Assembly (NCBI RefSeq): GCF_000612505.1
Contig: NZ_CP004078.1
Coordinates: 1,538,001 to 1,602,000, forward strand
Length of the DNA stretch: 64,000 nt
Reading direction: 5' to 3'
Source of the DNA: Paenibacillus sabinae T27
Lineage (GTDB): Bacteria; Bacillota; Bacilli; Paenibacillales; Paenibacillaceae
Below are positions 27,042 to 34,300 of the stretch, piece by piece. Numbering within the stretch: the first letter of the stretch is position 1; every line of letters begins with the position of its first letter. Made by a program: the position numbers and the translations under genes. The notes under the pieces are model-generated. The model did no database searches, had not been told where the DNA came from, and saw only the letters and a list, made by a program, of their open reading frames with translations.

Positions 27042-27058
27042 AAGGAGTGGCAAAATCA

Positions 27059-27766
27059 GTGGATAACAGCATGAAGCACGGACTCGTGGTATCCTGCCAA
27101 GCGCATTTTGACCATCCGTTGAATCATTCGCTTCACATCGCGGCTTTGGCGAAATGCGCGGAGCTCGGGGGGGCGGTCGGAATCCGGGCCGACAGCCCCG
27201 AGCATATTAGAGAAATCAAGAAGAATGTAAACGTTCCCGTAATCGGGATCAATAAAGTATTGCAGCACGGACACCGCTTCTTTATTACACCGACGTTCGA
27301 GCACGCCAAGGACATCGTCGAAGCCGGAGCGGATATCGTTGCGCTGGAAGCGACCTTCCAGAATCAGCCTGACACCGAAGCGCTGAAAGAACTGATCCGA
27401 GAGATCAAAGAAGAGCTGAATACGCCGGTTATGGCGGATATTTCCACATTTGAAGAAGGCGTCAGAGCCTGGGAGCTCGGGGCCGATTATGTAGGGACCA
27501 CGCTCTCGGGTTATACGGATATCAGCAAGAACCGCCAGACGCCGGATATCGAGCTGGTTAAGGCGCTGGCGGATGCTGGGATACGGACGATTTGCGAAGG
27601 GCATGTCTCTTCGCCGGAGCAGGCGCTTGCGGCGGTTGAAGCCGGCGCTTACTTCGTTGTTGTCGGAACGGCAATAACCGATACGGTAGCTATTACCAAA
27701 GGCTATACGGGAATTTTGCACAATCACGGTGTAGGAAGTGATGGCGATGCTAATTGTATGCGTTGA
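27059..27766 (+). CDS. nanE: N-acetylmannosamine-6-phosphate 2-epimerase
   Basis: The protein is about 235 residues, a TIM barrel with NanE motifs: GLVVSCQA start, GAVGIRADSPEHI, PVIGINK, DISTFEEGVRAWELGADYVGTTLSGYT and VVVGTAITDTVAITKGYT. It converts ManNAc-6-phosphate to GlcNAc-6-phosphate. The GTG at 27059 is chosen because AAAGGAG sits upstream; the GTG at 27047 overlaps that site. It overlaps the kinase gene by 20 bases. Confidence 0.9.
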   Translation: MDNSMKHGLVVSCQAHFDHPLNHSLHIAALAKCAELGGAVGIRADSPEHIREIKKNVNVPVIGINKVLQHGHRFFITPTFEHAKDIVEAGADIVALEATFQNQPDTEALKELIREIKEELNTPVMADISTFEEGVRAWELGADYVGTTLSGYTDISKNRQTPDIELVKALADAGIRTICEGHVSSPEQALAAVEAGAYFVVVGTAITDTVAITKGYTGILHNHGVGSDGDANCMR

Positions 27767-28661
27767 CGGAGGACAGACGAAGACCTCGATTGATCTGTTC
27801 AACGGGAACGCCGGGTTAATCCGGAACTGGAAGACAGATCCGGTTATCCATTATGCCCGGCCGGGCGGTCTGGACAGCTACTACCACATCGCGGCGGGGG
27901 TGTGCGAGGAACTGAACGGGATGAAGCTGGCCGAGCCGGTCTCCGTATGCTTCAGCCTGAGCGGCTACCACGGAGACGTATCCATTATTCCCGAGACGAT
28001 TGAGCGCGGGATGAGCGGCCGGAGCTTTGCCCTGGCCGGGCTGCTAGTGGTGCCCGACTACTTGGGCAACTGGCGGGCCGTAACGGGCGGGAAGCCGGGG
28101 ATCGTCGTCATCAGCGGCGGCGGCACGGTGGCTTACGGCAGGAATGCGGCGGGAAGCTCGGCCCGTCTGGGCGGCTGGGGACACCATCTGGGAGACGAGG
28201 GCAGTGGCTACTGGATCGGTCTGGAAGCGGTCAAGGAAGTGCTTAAAGCACGGGCCGGCATTTCGGCTGGGACGGCTTTGGAGCAGGCGGCTATGTCCGT
28301 GCTGGATTGGAAAGAGGAAAGCCGGCTTCTGGCCGGTTTCTACTCGGGCGCAATCACCGACAAGGATCTCGCCTTGCTCGTTCCGGCGGTTAATGAACTG
28401 GCCGAGCGGGGCGACCCAACCGCACGCCGGATTATGGAAGAGGCGGCGGGGCATCTGTTCCGGCTGGCATCCGCCGCGCTGGGGCGGCTCGGCGAAGAGC
28501 TTCCCATCTATTTGTCCGGCGGGGTCTTCAATGCTTCGGTTCTTCGGACAAGCCTCGGGAGCCTCTTCGAGGCGGCCGGGATTTCCCGGCTCGTATCGAT
28601 CTGCAAGGGGAATCCCGCGCAAGGCATCTACAGCCTGGCCAGGGAGAATGCAGCTTTATAG
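27747..28661 (+). CDS. BadF/BadG-type N-acetylhexosamine kinase
   Basis: The protein is about 304 residues. ASKHA-fold phosphate motif VDGGQTKTSIDLF near the N-terminus, the second phosphate motif ISGGGTVAYG, GDEGSGYWIG and the adenosine motif LSGGVFNAS identify an N-acetylglucosamine or N-acetylmannosamine kinase of the BadF/BcrA type. It would make the phosphosugar used by NanE. Start ATG at 27747 follows AGGAAG; overlap with nanE indicates coupling. Confidence 0.85.
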   Translation: MLIVCVDGGQTKTSIDLFNGNAGLIRNWKTDPVIHYARPGGLDSYYHIAAGVCEELNGMKLAEPVSVCFSLSGYHGDVSIIPETIERGMSGRSFALAGLLVVPDYLGNWRAVTGGKPGIVVISGGGTVAYGRNAAGSSARLGGWGHHLGDEGSGYWIGLEAVKEVLKARAGISAGTALEQAAMSVLDWKEESRLLAGFYSGAITDKDLALLVPAVNELAERGDPTARRIMEEAAGHLFRLASAALGRLGEELPIYLSGGVFNASVLRTSLGSLFEAAGISRLVSICKGNPAQGIYSLARENAAL

Positions 28662-28697
28662 GCGGGCTTAAAGCCTGGCCATTTGTTATTGCCCAAC

Positions 28698-28733
28698 AAA
28701 AAGGGAGGACCGGTGAGCGGCCCTCCCTTTTTC
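28698..28733 (+). terminator. Terminator after amino-sugar operon
   Basis: AAAAAGGGAGG pairs perfectly with CCTCCCTTTTT around a 13-base loop. Confidence 0.88.
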
Positions 28734-28810
28734 GTCCATACGGGGAAGAACGCAGTTCCGTCCATTTTTTTGTCTCTTCCGGCAAGCTTCCTTTTCGTTG
28801 TATACTTGAT

Positions 28811-28841
28811 CAAAGTTATTTGGACCAAAGTTATTTTGACC
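28811..28841. repeat. Tandem direct repeat upstream of modA
   Basis: CAAAGTTATTTGGACC and CAAAGTTATTTTGACC are adjacent copies sharing their boundary C, with one difference. They lie between a TATACT (28801-28806) and the modA ribosome site, a place where a repressor would act. Confidence 0.6.
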
Positions 28842-28859
28842 TTGGAAGGATGAAACAGG

Positions 28860-29702
28860 ATGGCCATCAAGTGTAAGCATCGTTGGATCGTTTATGTGTT
28901 ACTGTTGTCCCTGTGTCTGCCCGTGATTGCCGGCTGCGCCCGGAATACAGCGCCCGGCGGTGATTCCGCCACCTCAAGCCCGGCAGCCGGGTCGTCAGCC
29001 GGACAGACGGAGCTGCTGGTATCGGCGGCCGCAAGCCTTAAAGATGCTTTAAACGAACTGGTCCCGAAATTTCATGCCGCGCATCCGGGTGTTGCCGTGC
29101 GCCTGAACCTGGCGTCTTCGGGATCGCTTCAGCAGCAGATCGAGCAGGGCGCTCCGGCAGACGTGTTCATTTCGGCGGGTGCCAAACAAATGAACGCACT
29201 TGCGGACAAGCAGCTGACGAATTCCGCTCTGACCGGAACCCTGCTCACCAATGATCTGGTGCTGATCGTTCCCGCAGATTCGGCGGCTGCAGACGTTAAG
29301 GCCGAAGATTTAACCGGTTCCGGATTCGCGAAGATTGCGGTCGGTCAGCCCGAATCGGTTCCGGCGGGCATGTACGCGAAGCAATTTCTGCAACATGCGG
29401 GCCTCTGGGATACGCTGCTGCCCAAAATCGTCTTTGCCAAGGATGTCCGACAGGTTCTGACCTACGTATCGTCCGGCAATGTGGAAGCGGGCTTGGTGTA
29501 CGGCAGCGACGCAGCTGGGGAACCGAAGGTGAAAGTCGCCATGAAGGTTGATCCGTCCACCCACGATCCGATTAGCTATCCGGCCGCCGTTCTAGCGGAA
29601 AGCGCACATCCGGAACAAGCGAAAGTCTTCTACGATTACCTGTTTACGAAGGAAGCCGGAGAGGTGTTTGTCAAATACGGCTTCAAGCTGGCCGGAAAAT
29701 AA
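28860..29702 (+). CDS. modA: Molybdate-binding lipoprotein ModA
   Basis: The protein has 280 residues: signal peptide with lipobox VIAGC, then the ModA fold (LLVSAAASLKDALNEL, SSGSLQQQIEQGAPADVFISAG, VGQPESVPAGMYAKQFL, GLVYGSDA). It captures molybdate for ABC import. No modB or modC follows, and a MarR gene comes next, so the permease and ATPase must lie elsewhere. It is about 9 kb from the molybdenum hydroxylase operon, which would raise molybdate demand. GGAAGGA lies nine bases before the ATG. Confidence 0.9.
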   Translation: MAIKCKHRWIVYVLLLSLCLPVIAGCARNTAPGGDSATSSPAAGSSAGQTELLVSAAASLKDALNELVPKFHAAHPGVAVRLNLASSGSLQQQIEQGAPADVFISAGAKQMNALADKQLTNSALTGTLLTNDLVLIVPADSAAADVKAEDLTGSGFAKIAVGQPESVPAGMYAKQFLQHAGLWDTLLPKIVFAKDVRQVLTYVSSGNVEAGLVYGSDAAGEPKVKVAMKVDPSTHDPISYPAAVLAESAHPEQAKVFYDYLFTKEAGEVFVKYGFKLAGK

Positions 29703-29790
29703 AGCTTTATTTTCCGCATAAGCCGTTCCTCTTGTAAGGCGATCTGTTCCGGTGCATTCGGGCAGGTCGCTTTCAAATTTTTCCTTGATT

Positions 29791-29833
29791 ATAGATGATG
29801 CATCATCTATAATAGGATCAAATGATGTATCAT
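29791..29833. promoter_or_regulatory. Two MarR-type operators upstream of marR gene
   Basis: ATAGATGATGCATCATCTAT (29791-29810) is a perfect 20-base palindrome, followed at 29822-29833 by ATGATGTATCAT. A third copy, ATGATGTGTCAT, lies at 30426-30437 before the oxidoreductase gene. Confidence 0.75.
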
Positions 29834-29870
29834 CTACTTCTATAACAAATGAATCAAAGGTGATTTTTAG

Positions 29871-30341
29871 ATGGATAGAAATAAGTATTCCAAAGCAGAA
29901 ACCTTTCGCTACGAAATTCTGGCCGTTCAGCGGCAGGGAAACAGGCTGCTCAATAACTTACTGAAGGAAATCGGGTTAACCGCATCGCAAGCAGAAGTTC
30001 TTAGAATATTGGATGAATGGAAGACCCTTTCTCTGAAAGATCTTGGGCATTTATTGATCTGTGAGTCTGGCAGTCCTTCACGGCTTCTGGAACGAATGTG
30101 TGCGGACGGTCTTGTTGAAAAAGTAGTCGATCCGAAAGATTCGCGGTATGTAATCCTTCAACTCACAACTCAGGGATTGGAGAAAGCCAAATTAGTCGAA
30201 GGCATCGAGCAGGGACTATACGAACAGTTCATGCAGCTCTATTCCGAGGAGGAGCTTGAGACCATTAATTCTTTGTTGTTTCGTTTTTTAAAGGGGCAGT
30301 CTTTGGCGGACACGCTCAAACGGCGCGGATACGAACCTTAA
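29871..30341 (+). CDS. MarR-family transcriptional regulator
   Basis: The protein has 156 residues: a winged helix-turn-helix with MarR-type features (LTASQAEVLRILDEW, LKDLGHLLICESGSPSRLLERMCADGLVEKVVDPKDSRYVILQLT). Operator-like palindromes lie in its own promoter region and before the next gene, so it probably represses itself and the quinone reductase gene and responds to an electrophile or oxidant. Confidence 0.9.
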   Translation: MDRNKYSKAETFRYEILAVQRQGNRLLNNLLKEIGLTASQAEVLRILDEWKTLSLKDLGHLLICESGSPSRLLERMCADGLVEKVVDPKDSRYVILQLTTQGLEKAKLVEGIEQGLYEQFMQLYSEEELETINSLLFRFLKGQSLADTLKRRGYEP

Positions 30342-30370
30342 TCGCGGACATTATGCCGGAAGAATCTACG

Positions 30371-30416
30371 AGAAACGGTACCGTCCCTAAAAGGACGGCG
30401 CAGACGTTTCTTTTTA
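30371..30416 (+). terminator. Terminator after marR gene
   Basis: CCGTCC pairs with GGACGG inside an outer GAAACG/CGTTTC pair, followed by five T. Confidence 0.7.
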
Positions 30417-30422
30417 CCCTAT

Positions 30423-30440
30423 TAAATGATGTGTCATTTA
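30423..30440. promoter_or_regulatory. MarR-type operator upstream of oxidoreductase gene
   Basis: TAAATGATGTGTCATTTA is a near-perfect palindrome sharing ATGATGNNTCAT with the two sites upstream of the marR gene. Confidence 0.7.
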
Positions 30441-30466
30441 TTTTCTGAATCGAAGGAGAGTTTTAA

Positions 30467-31042
30467 ATGAACGTACTGATCATCTATGCGCACCCCAATC
30501 CGGCAAGCTTCAATCATGCCACCCTGGAAAAAGTAAAGCAAGGACTGAAAGAGAAAGGCCATGCATTCACTGTTATTGATTTGTATCAAGAACAATTTAA
30601 TCCCGTTCTGAAGTTCGGCGAGACCTCCAAGAGAAGGGATTTAAAGAATGATCCGGAAACGGAACGTTATCGTAATCTTGTGAAACAGGCAGATCATTTT
30701 ATCTTTGTGTACCCTGTCTGGTGGTACGGTACGCCTGCGATCTTAAAAGGTTTTTTTGACAGAGTGTTCGTATCCGGCTTTGCCTATATCTATGAAGGAT
30801 TGATGCCTAAGGGATTACTGGCGGGAAAATCTGCATGGGTGATCTATACGATCGACTCCCCTTCCTGGTTTGTGAGGCTTTTAAGAGGAAGCACCGAATG
30901 GAAAGTCATCAAGACTTCCATCCTGAAGTTTTGCGGCATTCGTTCTGTGAAGAGAATGATGTTTGCGGGAATGAAGGGCAGCAGTATCCAGCGAAGAGAG
31001 AAGTGGCTGCAAAATGTCTACCGTCAGGCGCGTCAACTTTAA
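30467..31042 (+). CDS. NAD(P)H-dependent flavodoxin-like quinone oxidoreductase
   Basis: The protein has 191 residues of flavodoxin-like fold: IIYAHPNPASFNHATLEKVK binds FMN phosphate, and FVYPVWWYGTPAILKGFFDRVF is the KefF/MdaB/NQO1 family signature. It should reduce quinones or nitro/azo compounds by two electrons. GAAGGAGAG precedes the ATG. The operator before it points to MarR control, as in many stress-type quinone reductase systems. Confidence 0.9.
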   Translation: MNVLIIYAHPNPASFNHATLEKVKQGLKEKGHAFTVIDLYQEQFNPVLKFGETSKRRDLKNDPETERYRNLVKQADHFIFVYPVWWYGTPAILKGFFDRVFVSGFAYIYEGLMPKGLLAGKSAWVIYTIDSPSWFVRLLRGSTEWKVIKTSILKFCGIRSVKRMMFAGMKGSSIQRREKWLQNVYRQARQL

Positions 31043-31083
31043 AGCTTAGCAAATACCTAAAATATAAGAAAGCGGTGCTGTTC

Positions 31084-31449
31084 ATGAAGGTGTTGGATAC
31101 ATTAATTCGAGTATTTGTTGAAAGAGATGCCCTGGATCAAACCATTCGCTTCTATGAAGATTTGTATCAGGAAAAATGCAAAGCTCGCGTATTTTATGAG
31201 GAATTGAATTTGGAACTGGCGATGATTGCCCGTACTGTCATTATTGCAGGAGATGCGGAGTCCAGACGGCTATATGAGTCTGCAAGTGCAACTATTTTGG
31301 TTGATTCCATCCAGGAAGCGGCCGTTTATTTGCAGCAGCATGGAGCAGTCTGTTTGACGGAACCCAAGCGGACCCCCGGAAGCTGGATTATGCTTGCCAA
31401 ACATCCGGACGGCTTGATTGCGGAATATGTGCAAGTCGTTCCGGTATGA
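31084..31449 (+). CDS. VOC (glyoxalase/bleomycin resistance) family protein
   Basis: The protein has 121 residues. LIRVFVERDALDQTIRFYEDLYQEK at the start and GSWIMLAKHPDGLIAEYVQVV at the end give the beta-alpha-beta-beta-beta pattern of VOC proteins. The start ATG at 31084 lacks a strong ribosome site (AGCGGTG). Probably co-transcribed with the quinone reductase gene 42 bases upstream. Its substrate is unknown. Confidence 0.75.
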   Translation: MKVLDTLIRVFVERDALDQTIRFYEDLYQEKCKARVFYEELNLELAMIARTVIIAGDAESRRLYESASATILVDSIQEAAVYLQQHGAVCLTEPKRTPGSWIMLAKHPDGLIAEYVQVVPV

Positions 31450-31475
31450 TACAGGTTTTTCTGCTCCCCTTCTTA

Positions 31476-31514
31476 AGCGGTCTGTTCCGGCGATCCGGAC
31501 AGGCTGCTTTTTTT
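31476..31514 (+). terminator. Terminator after VOC gene
   Basis: AGCGGTCTGTTCCGG folds onto CCGGACAGGCTGCT around CGAT, followed by seven T. Confidence 0.85.
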
Positions 31515-31527
31515 GTTAAAATAAATA

Positions 31528-31567
31528 CTTAAAAACACTTAACAAATTGCTTAATAATGCTTATAAT
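31528..31567 (+). promoter_or_regulatory. Promoter with CTTAA direct repeats (deoR-type gene)
   Basis: TTAACA (31539-31544), 17 bases, TATAAT (31562-31567). Overlapping it are CTTAA at 31528, 31538 and 31550 and CTTAT at 31560, spaced about one helical turn apart (10, 12, 10 bases). Direct repeats of this kind are typical DeoR-family operators. Confidence 0.65.
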
Positions 31568-31592
31568 GAGGATGAGAAGGGAGGAGTTTTCC

Positions 31593-32357
31593 ATTTACCA
31601 GGAGGAAAGGCTGCTCAAAATTTTGGATCAACTAAAGACCCATACCCAGCTATCGAATGCGGACATATGCGAGCTGCTGGACATCTCCAGAGATACGGCG
31701 AGAAGGGACATTATAAAGCTGGTGGAGGAAGGCGCTGCCATAAGGACGCATGGCGGAATTGCTTTGCCATTTTTTAAGGAAGAAATTAAAGCCTACAAGG
31801 AGCGCGCGGCCGCCGCTTCCGCACAGAAGCTTGAAATCGCCCGGACGGCCAACGCCTACATTGGCAAAGGGGAGGTCATCTTTATGGATGTCTCCACGAC
31901 GGTCCGGGAGCTGTGCGCGGAGATTCGGGAAAAGATTACGGTATATACCCACTCGCTCGACAACGCGGAGGTTCTTGCGGGCAATACGGACGTGGAGCTT
32001 CATCTGCTCGGCGGAAAGTTTAACTACGAAAATCGGTTTTTTTATAACGAATCCCAAGCGGAGCAGCTCAGCGAAATTTACTTTGACAAGGTCTTTCTGG
32101 GGGCGGCAGCGATTATGGAGGACGGCATTTATTTTGCGAACCGGGAAGACGCACTGGTCAAAAAGCTTGTAGCTGGGCGGGCCGGAAAAGTATTTGTGCT
32201 GACGGACAGCCAAAAGTTCAATCTGACCGCTTCATTCAGGGGCATGGAGTTCTCCGATATCGACCTATTGATTACCGACGAAAGCCCGCCGGAGCACCTG
32301 CTGCCTGTCCTGCGCGAAAGCGGGATTGAACTGATCCGGACGGCCGGGGAAGAGTAA
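31593..32357 (+). CDS. DeoR-family transcriptional regulator, probable ATT start
   Basis: The protein is about 254 residues. DeoR helix-turn-helix (YQEERLLKILDQLKTHTQLSNADICELLDISRDTARRDIIKLVEEGAAIRTHGG) and a sugar-phosphate-sensing C-terminal domain (ending VFVLTDSQKFN, IDLLITDES) are clear. The ribosome site AAGGGAGGAG (31577-31586) is ideal for an ATT codon at 31593, which gives the family's normal N-terminus. The upstream in-frame ATGs (31557, 31566, 31572) lie at or before the expected transcript start. It probably controls the adjacent phosphatase gene. Confidence 0.85.
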   Translation: MYQEERLLKILDQLKTHTQLSNADICELLDISRDTARRDIIKLVEEGAAIRTHGGIALPFFKEEIKAYKERAAAASAQKLEIARTANAYIGKGEVIFMDVSTTVRELCAEIREKITVYTHSLDNAEVLAGNTDVELHLLGGKFNYENRFFYNESQAEQLSEIYFDKVFLGAAAIMEDGIYFANREDALVKKLVAGRAGKVFVLTDSQKFNLTASFRGMEFSDIDLLITDESPPEHLLPVLRESGIELIRTAGEE

Positions 32358-32385
32358 GCCAAAAATTGTCAAGGAGCGATGCGCT

Positions 32386-33210
32386 ATGATCAAAGCGATT
32401 TTTAGCGATATTGACGGTACTCTGCTGAATTCGCGGCACCAGATTACGCCGAGCACCAAAACCGTTATTCAGGAGGTTAAGGAACGCGAGATTCCGTTTG
32501 TCCTCGTTTCGGCCCGGATGCCGAGCGGCATTCTGTCGCTGCAGCAGGAGCTTGAAATCAATGCGCCCGTCATATGTTACAGCGGGGCTCTCGTTCTTGG
32601 CGGAAGCGATGGCGGTGGCAGGGAAACGCTTCACAGCATTGGACTGAACAATAACAGCGTGAAGGCTATCCTCCATATCGCTAGTACGGGCTTTCCGGAC
32701 ATCAGCATCAGTCTTTACAGCCACGACCAGTGGATTGTTGCCGACCGCTTCGACCCGTGGGTCATTCAGGAGCAGGAGATTATCAAGGTCGATCCGGCCG
32801 AGCGCGAGTTGTCCGCGTATGTTGACGAAGATCCCGAGATTCACAAAATATTATGTATGGGACATCCGGAGGAGATTAACCGGCTTACGCGAACCCTGCA
32901 AACCGTGGTCCCGGGCATCAGCCTGTACAAATCCAAAGATACTTATCTGGAAATCATGGACGAAATGGTGTCCAAATCATATGCGATCCGCGAGCTGGAA
33001 GAGGTGTTTCACATCTCCAACCAGGAACTGATGGCGATCGGCGACAATTACAACGACATTGACATGATCCTGTACGCGGGGCTGGGGATTGCGATGGGGA
33101 ACGCGCCGGACGAAGTCAAACAAATAGCCGACAAGGTTACGCTCAGCAATGACGAGGACGGTTTGAAGGACGGGATCAAGCGGTTTGTTTTATCCCCTGA
33201 ATTGCAGTAA
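32386..33210 (+). CDS. Cof-type HAD-superfamily sugar phosphatase
   Basis: The protein has 274 residues. HAD motif I FSDIDGTLLNS (nucleophile Asp), motif II VLVSAR, the long C2 cap of the Cof subfamily, and motif IV GDNYNDIDMILYAGLGIAMGNA are all present. It lies 28 bases after the DeoR gene, so it may dephosphorylate the sugar phosphate that the regulator senses. AAGGAG precedes the ATG. Confidence 0.9.
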   Translation: MIKAIFSDIDGTLLNSRHQITPSTKTVIQEVKEREIPFVLVSARMPSGILSLQQELEINAPVICYSGALVLGGSDGGGRETLHSIGLNNNSVKAILHIASTGFPDISISLYSHDQWIVADRFDPWVIQEQEIIKVDPAERELSAYVDEDPEIHKILCMGHPEEINRLTRTLQTVVPGISLYKSKDTYLEIMDEMVSKSYAIRELEEVFHISNQELMAIGDNYNDIDMILYAGLGIAMGNAPDEVKQIADKVTLSNDEDGLKDGIKRFVLSPELQ

Positions 33211-33315
33211 GGCAGGATTTCCCTCCCCGGTTCAATCTCTAGTTAATATGCCCTTAACATAAGTTACTTATAGTAGAATCAAGACTTCATGACACTAAAA
33301 AGGGTGGCTGAACCG

Positions 33316-33945
33316 ATGGGAATCCATGCATATTTCCGGTCTCTGGGCGGACTTGAACGGATTATCCGCTGTCCGGGGAAGTTCAAATTCGAGGAACACA
33401 GTGTAGCGGCCCACTCCTGGAAAGTGGTGCAGTACGCCAAGACGCTGGCAGATATCGAAGAGCAGCACGGCGTGAAGATCGACTGGAAGAAGCTTTACGA
33501 GATTACGAGTAGCCATGATTACGGCGAAATCTTTATTGGCGACATCAAAACGCCGGTCAAGCATTCCTCCCCGCAGCTTCGGGCGCTGATCCAGCAGGTC
33601 GAGGAGGGGATGGTGCACCATTTTATCGAAGAAAACATCCCGTCCGAATTCAAAAGCATCTTCTATAATCAGCTTCGCGAAGGCAAGGATCAATCGGTGG
33701 AAGGGCGCATTCTTGAAGTCGCCGACAAGCTGGACCAGGTGTACGAGGCGTTCGCCGAGCTGCAAAAGGGCAATACGGAGAAGGAATTTATCACGATGTA
33801 CCGCAGCGCCCTGACGAAGATCAAGGACATCCCGCTGCACTGTGTCGGTTATTTTCTTAAATACATCCTGCCCGATCTTGTAAACGAAGAGACGATTTCC
33901 CCTGTCGACATCAGACGGATTACGGAGGAAGTACTGGCTAATTAA
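33316..33945 (+). CDS. HD-domain 5'-deoxynucleotidase, YfbR-like
   Basis: The protein is about 209 residues. Metal ligands follow the YfbR pattern: His in EEHSVAAHSWKV, His-Asp in SSHDYGEIFIGDIKTPVKH, and a distal Asp in EVADKLDQVYEAFAE. YfbR hydrolyses deoxynucleoside monophosphates. The ATG at 33316 (MGIHAYFRSLGGLERI) is chosen with AAAAAGGG upstream. It is a single-gene unit. Confidence 0.82.
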   Translation: MGIHAYFRSLGGLERIIRCPGKFKFEEHSVAAHSWKVVQYAKTLADIEEQHGVKIDWKKLYEITSSHDYGEIFIGDIKTPVKHSSPQLRALIQQVEEGMVHHFIEENIPSEFKSIFYNQLREGKDQSVEGRILEVADKLDQVYEAFAELQKGNTEKEFITMYRSALTKIKDIPLHCVGYFLKYILPDLVNEETISPVDIRRITEEVLAN

Positions 33946-33989
33946 GATGATGAGCCATGAGCGTCTACGCGCTGCAATAACGGACGAAG

Positions 33990-34018
33990 AGCCTGAGCCG
34001 GCTGGTTTAGGCTTTTTT
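33990..34018 (+). terminator. Terminator after YfbR-like gene
   Basis: AGCCTGAGCC pairs with GGTTTAGGCT (two G-T pairs) around GGCT, then six T. Confidence 0.8.
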
Positions 34019-34089
34019 CTTGATCTTCTGACCCCTAATCGCGATGTTTTCCCTTCTGAGATTCCCCGATATAAAATAATAATTCATAC

Positions 34090-34118
34090 TTGACCCATTG
34101 GATTTATCATGATATAGT
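34090..34118 (+). promoter_or_regulatory. Promoter for a short leader or small RNA
   Basis: TTGACC (34090-34095), 17 bases, TATAGT (34113-34118). The transcript would begin near 34125 and meet an intrinsic terminator less than 90 bases later. Confidence 0.6.
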
Positions 34119-34124
34119 TTCTCC

Positions 34125-34212
34125 AATGAAACTTTCAATTTCATAACGAAGAGCCCACTGGACAAACCAACGGCCTGCCGAACTCGATTACGAGTGAAGT
34201 GGGCCTTTTTCT
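34125..34212 (+). ncRNA. Candidate small RNA or attenuator leader
   Basis: Between a good promoter and a terminator lies about 88 bases without a credible reading frame. It can fold into ATGAAA/TTTCAT near the 5' end, an ACTCG-ATTA-CGAGT hairpin, and an outer GCCCACT/AGTGGGC stem followed by TTTTT. It could be a trans-acting small RNA or an attenuator for the lacI-type gene 90 bases downstream. No known RNA family was recognised. Confidence 0.4.
34151..34212 (+). terminator. Terminator upstream of second lacI-type gene
   Basis: GCCCACT (34153-34159) pairs with AGTGGGC (34198-34204) and encloses a smaller hairpin. TTTTT follows. Confidence 0.65.
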
Positions 34213-34250
34213 ATCTAAATGAAGGGAGTGGATGAAATTTCATTACGAGA

Positions 34251-34270
34251 AACTGAAAAGCTTTTCAGTT
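34251..34270. promoter_or_regulatory. LacI-type operator upstream of its own gene
   Basis: AACTGAAAAGCTTTTCAGTT is a perfect 20-base palindrome 30 bases before the lacI-type gene. A second copy lies before the ABC operon at 35382. Confidence 0.75.
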
Positions 34271-34300
34271 TGGCAAGGCGCTCTGTGAAAGGTGATTGAG

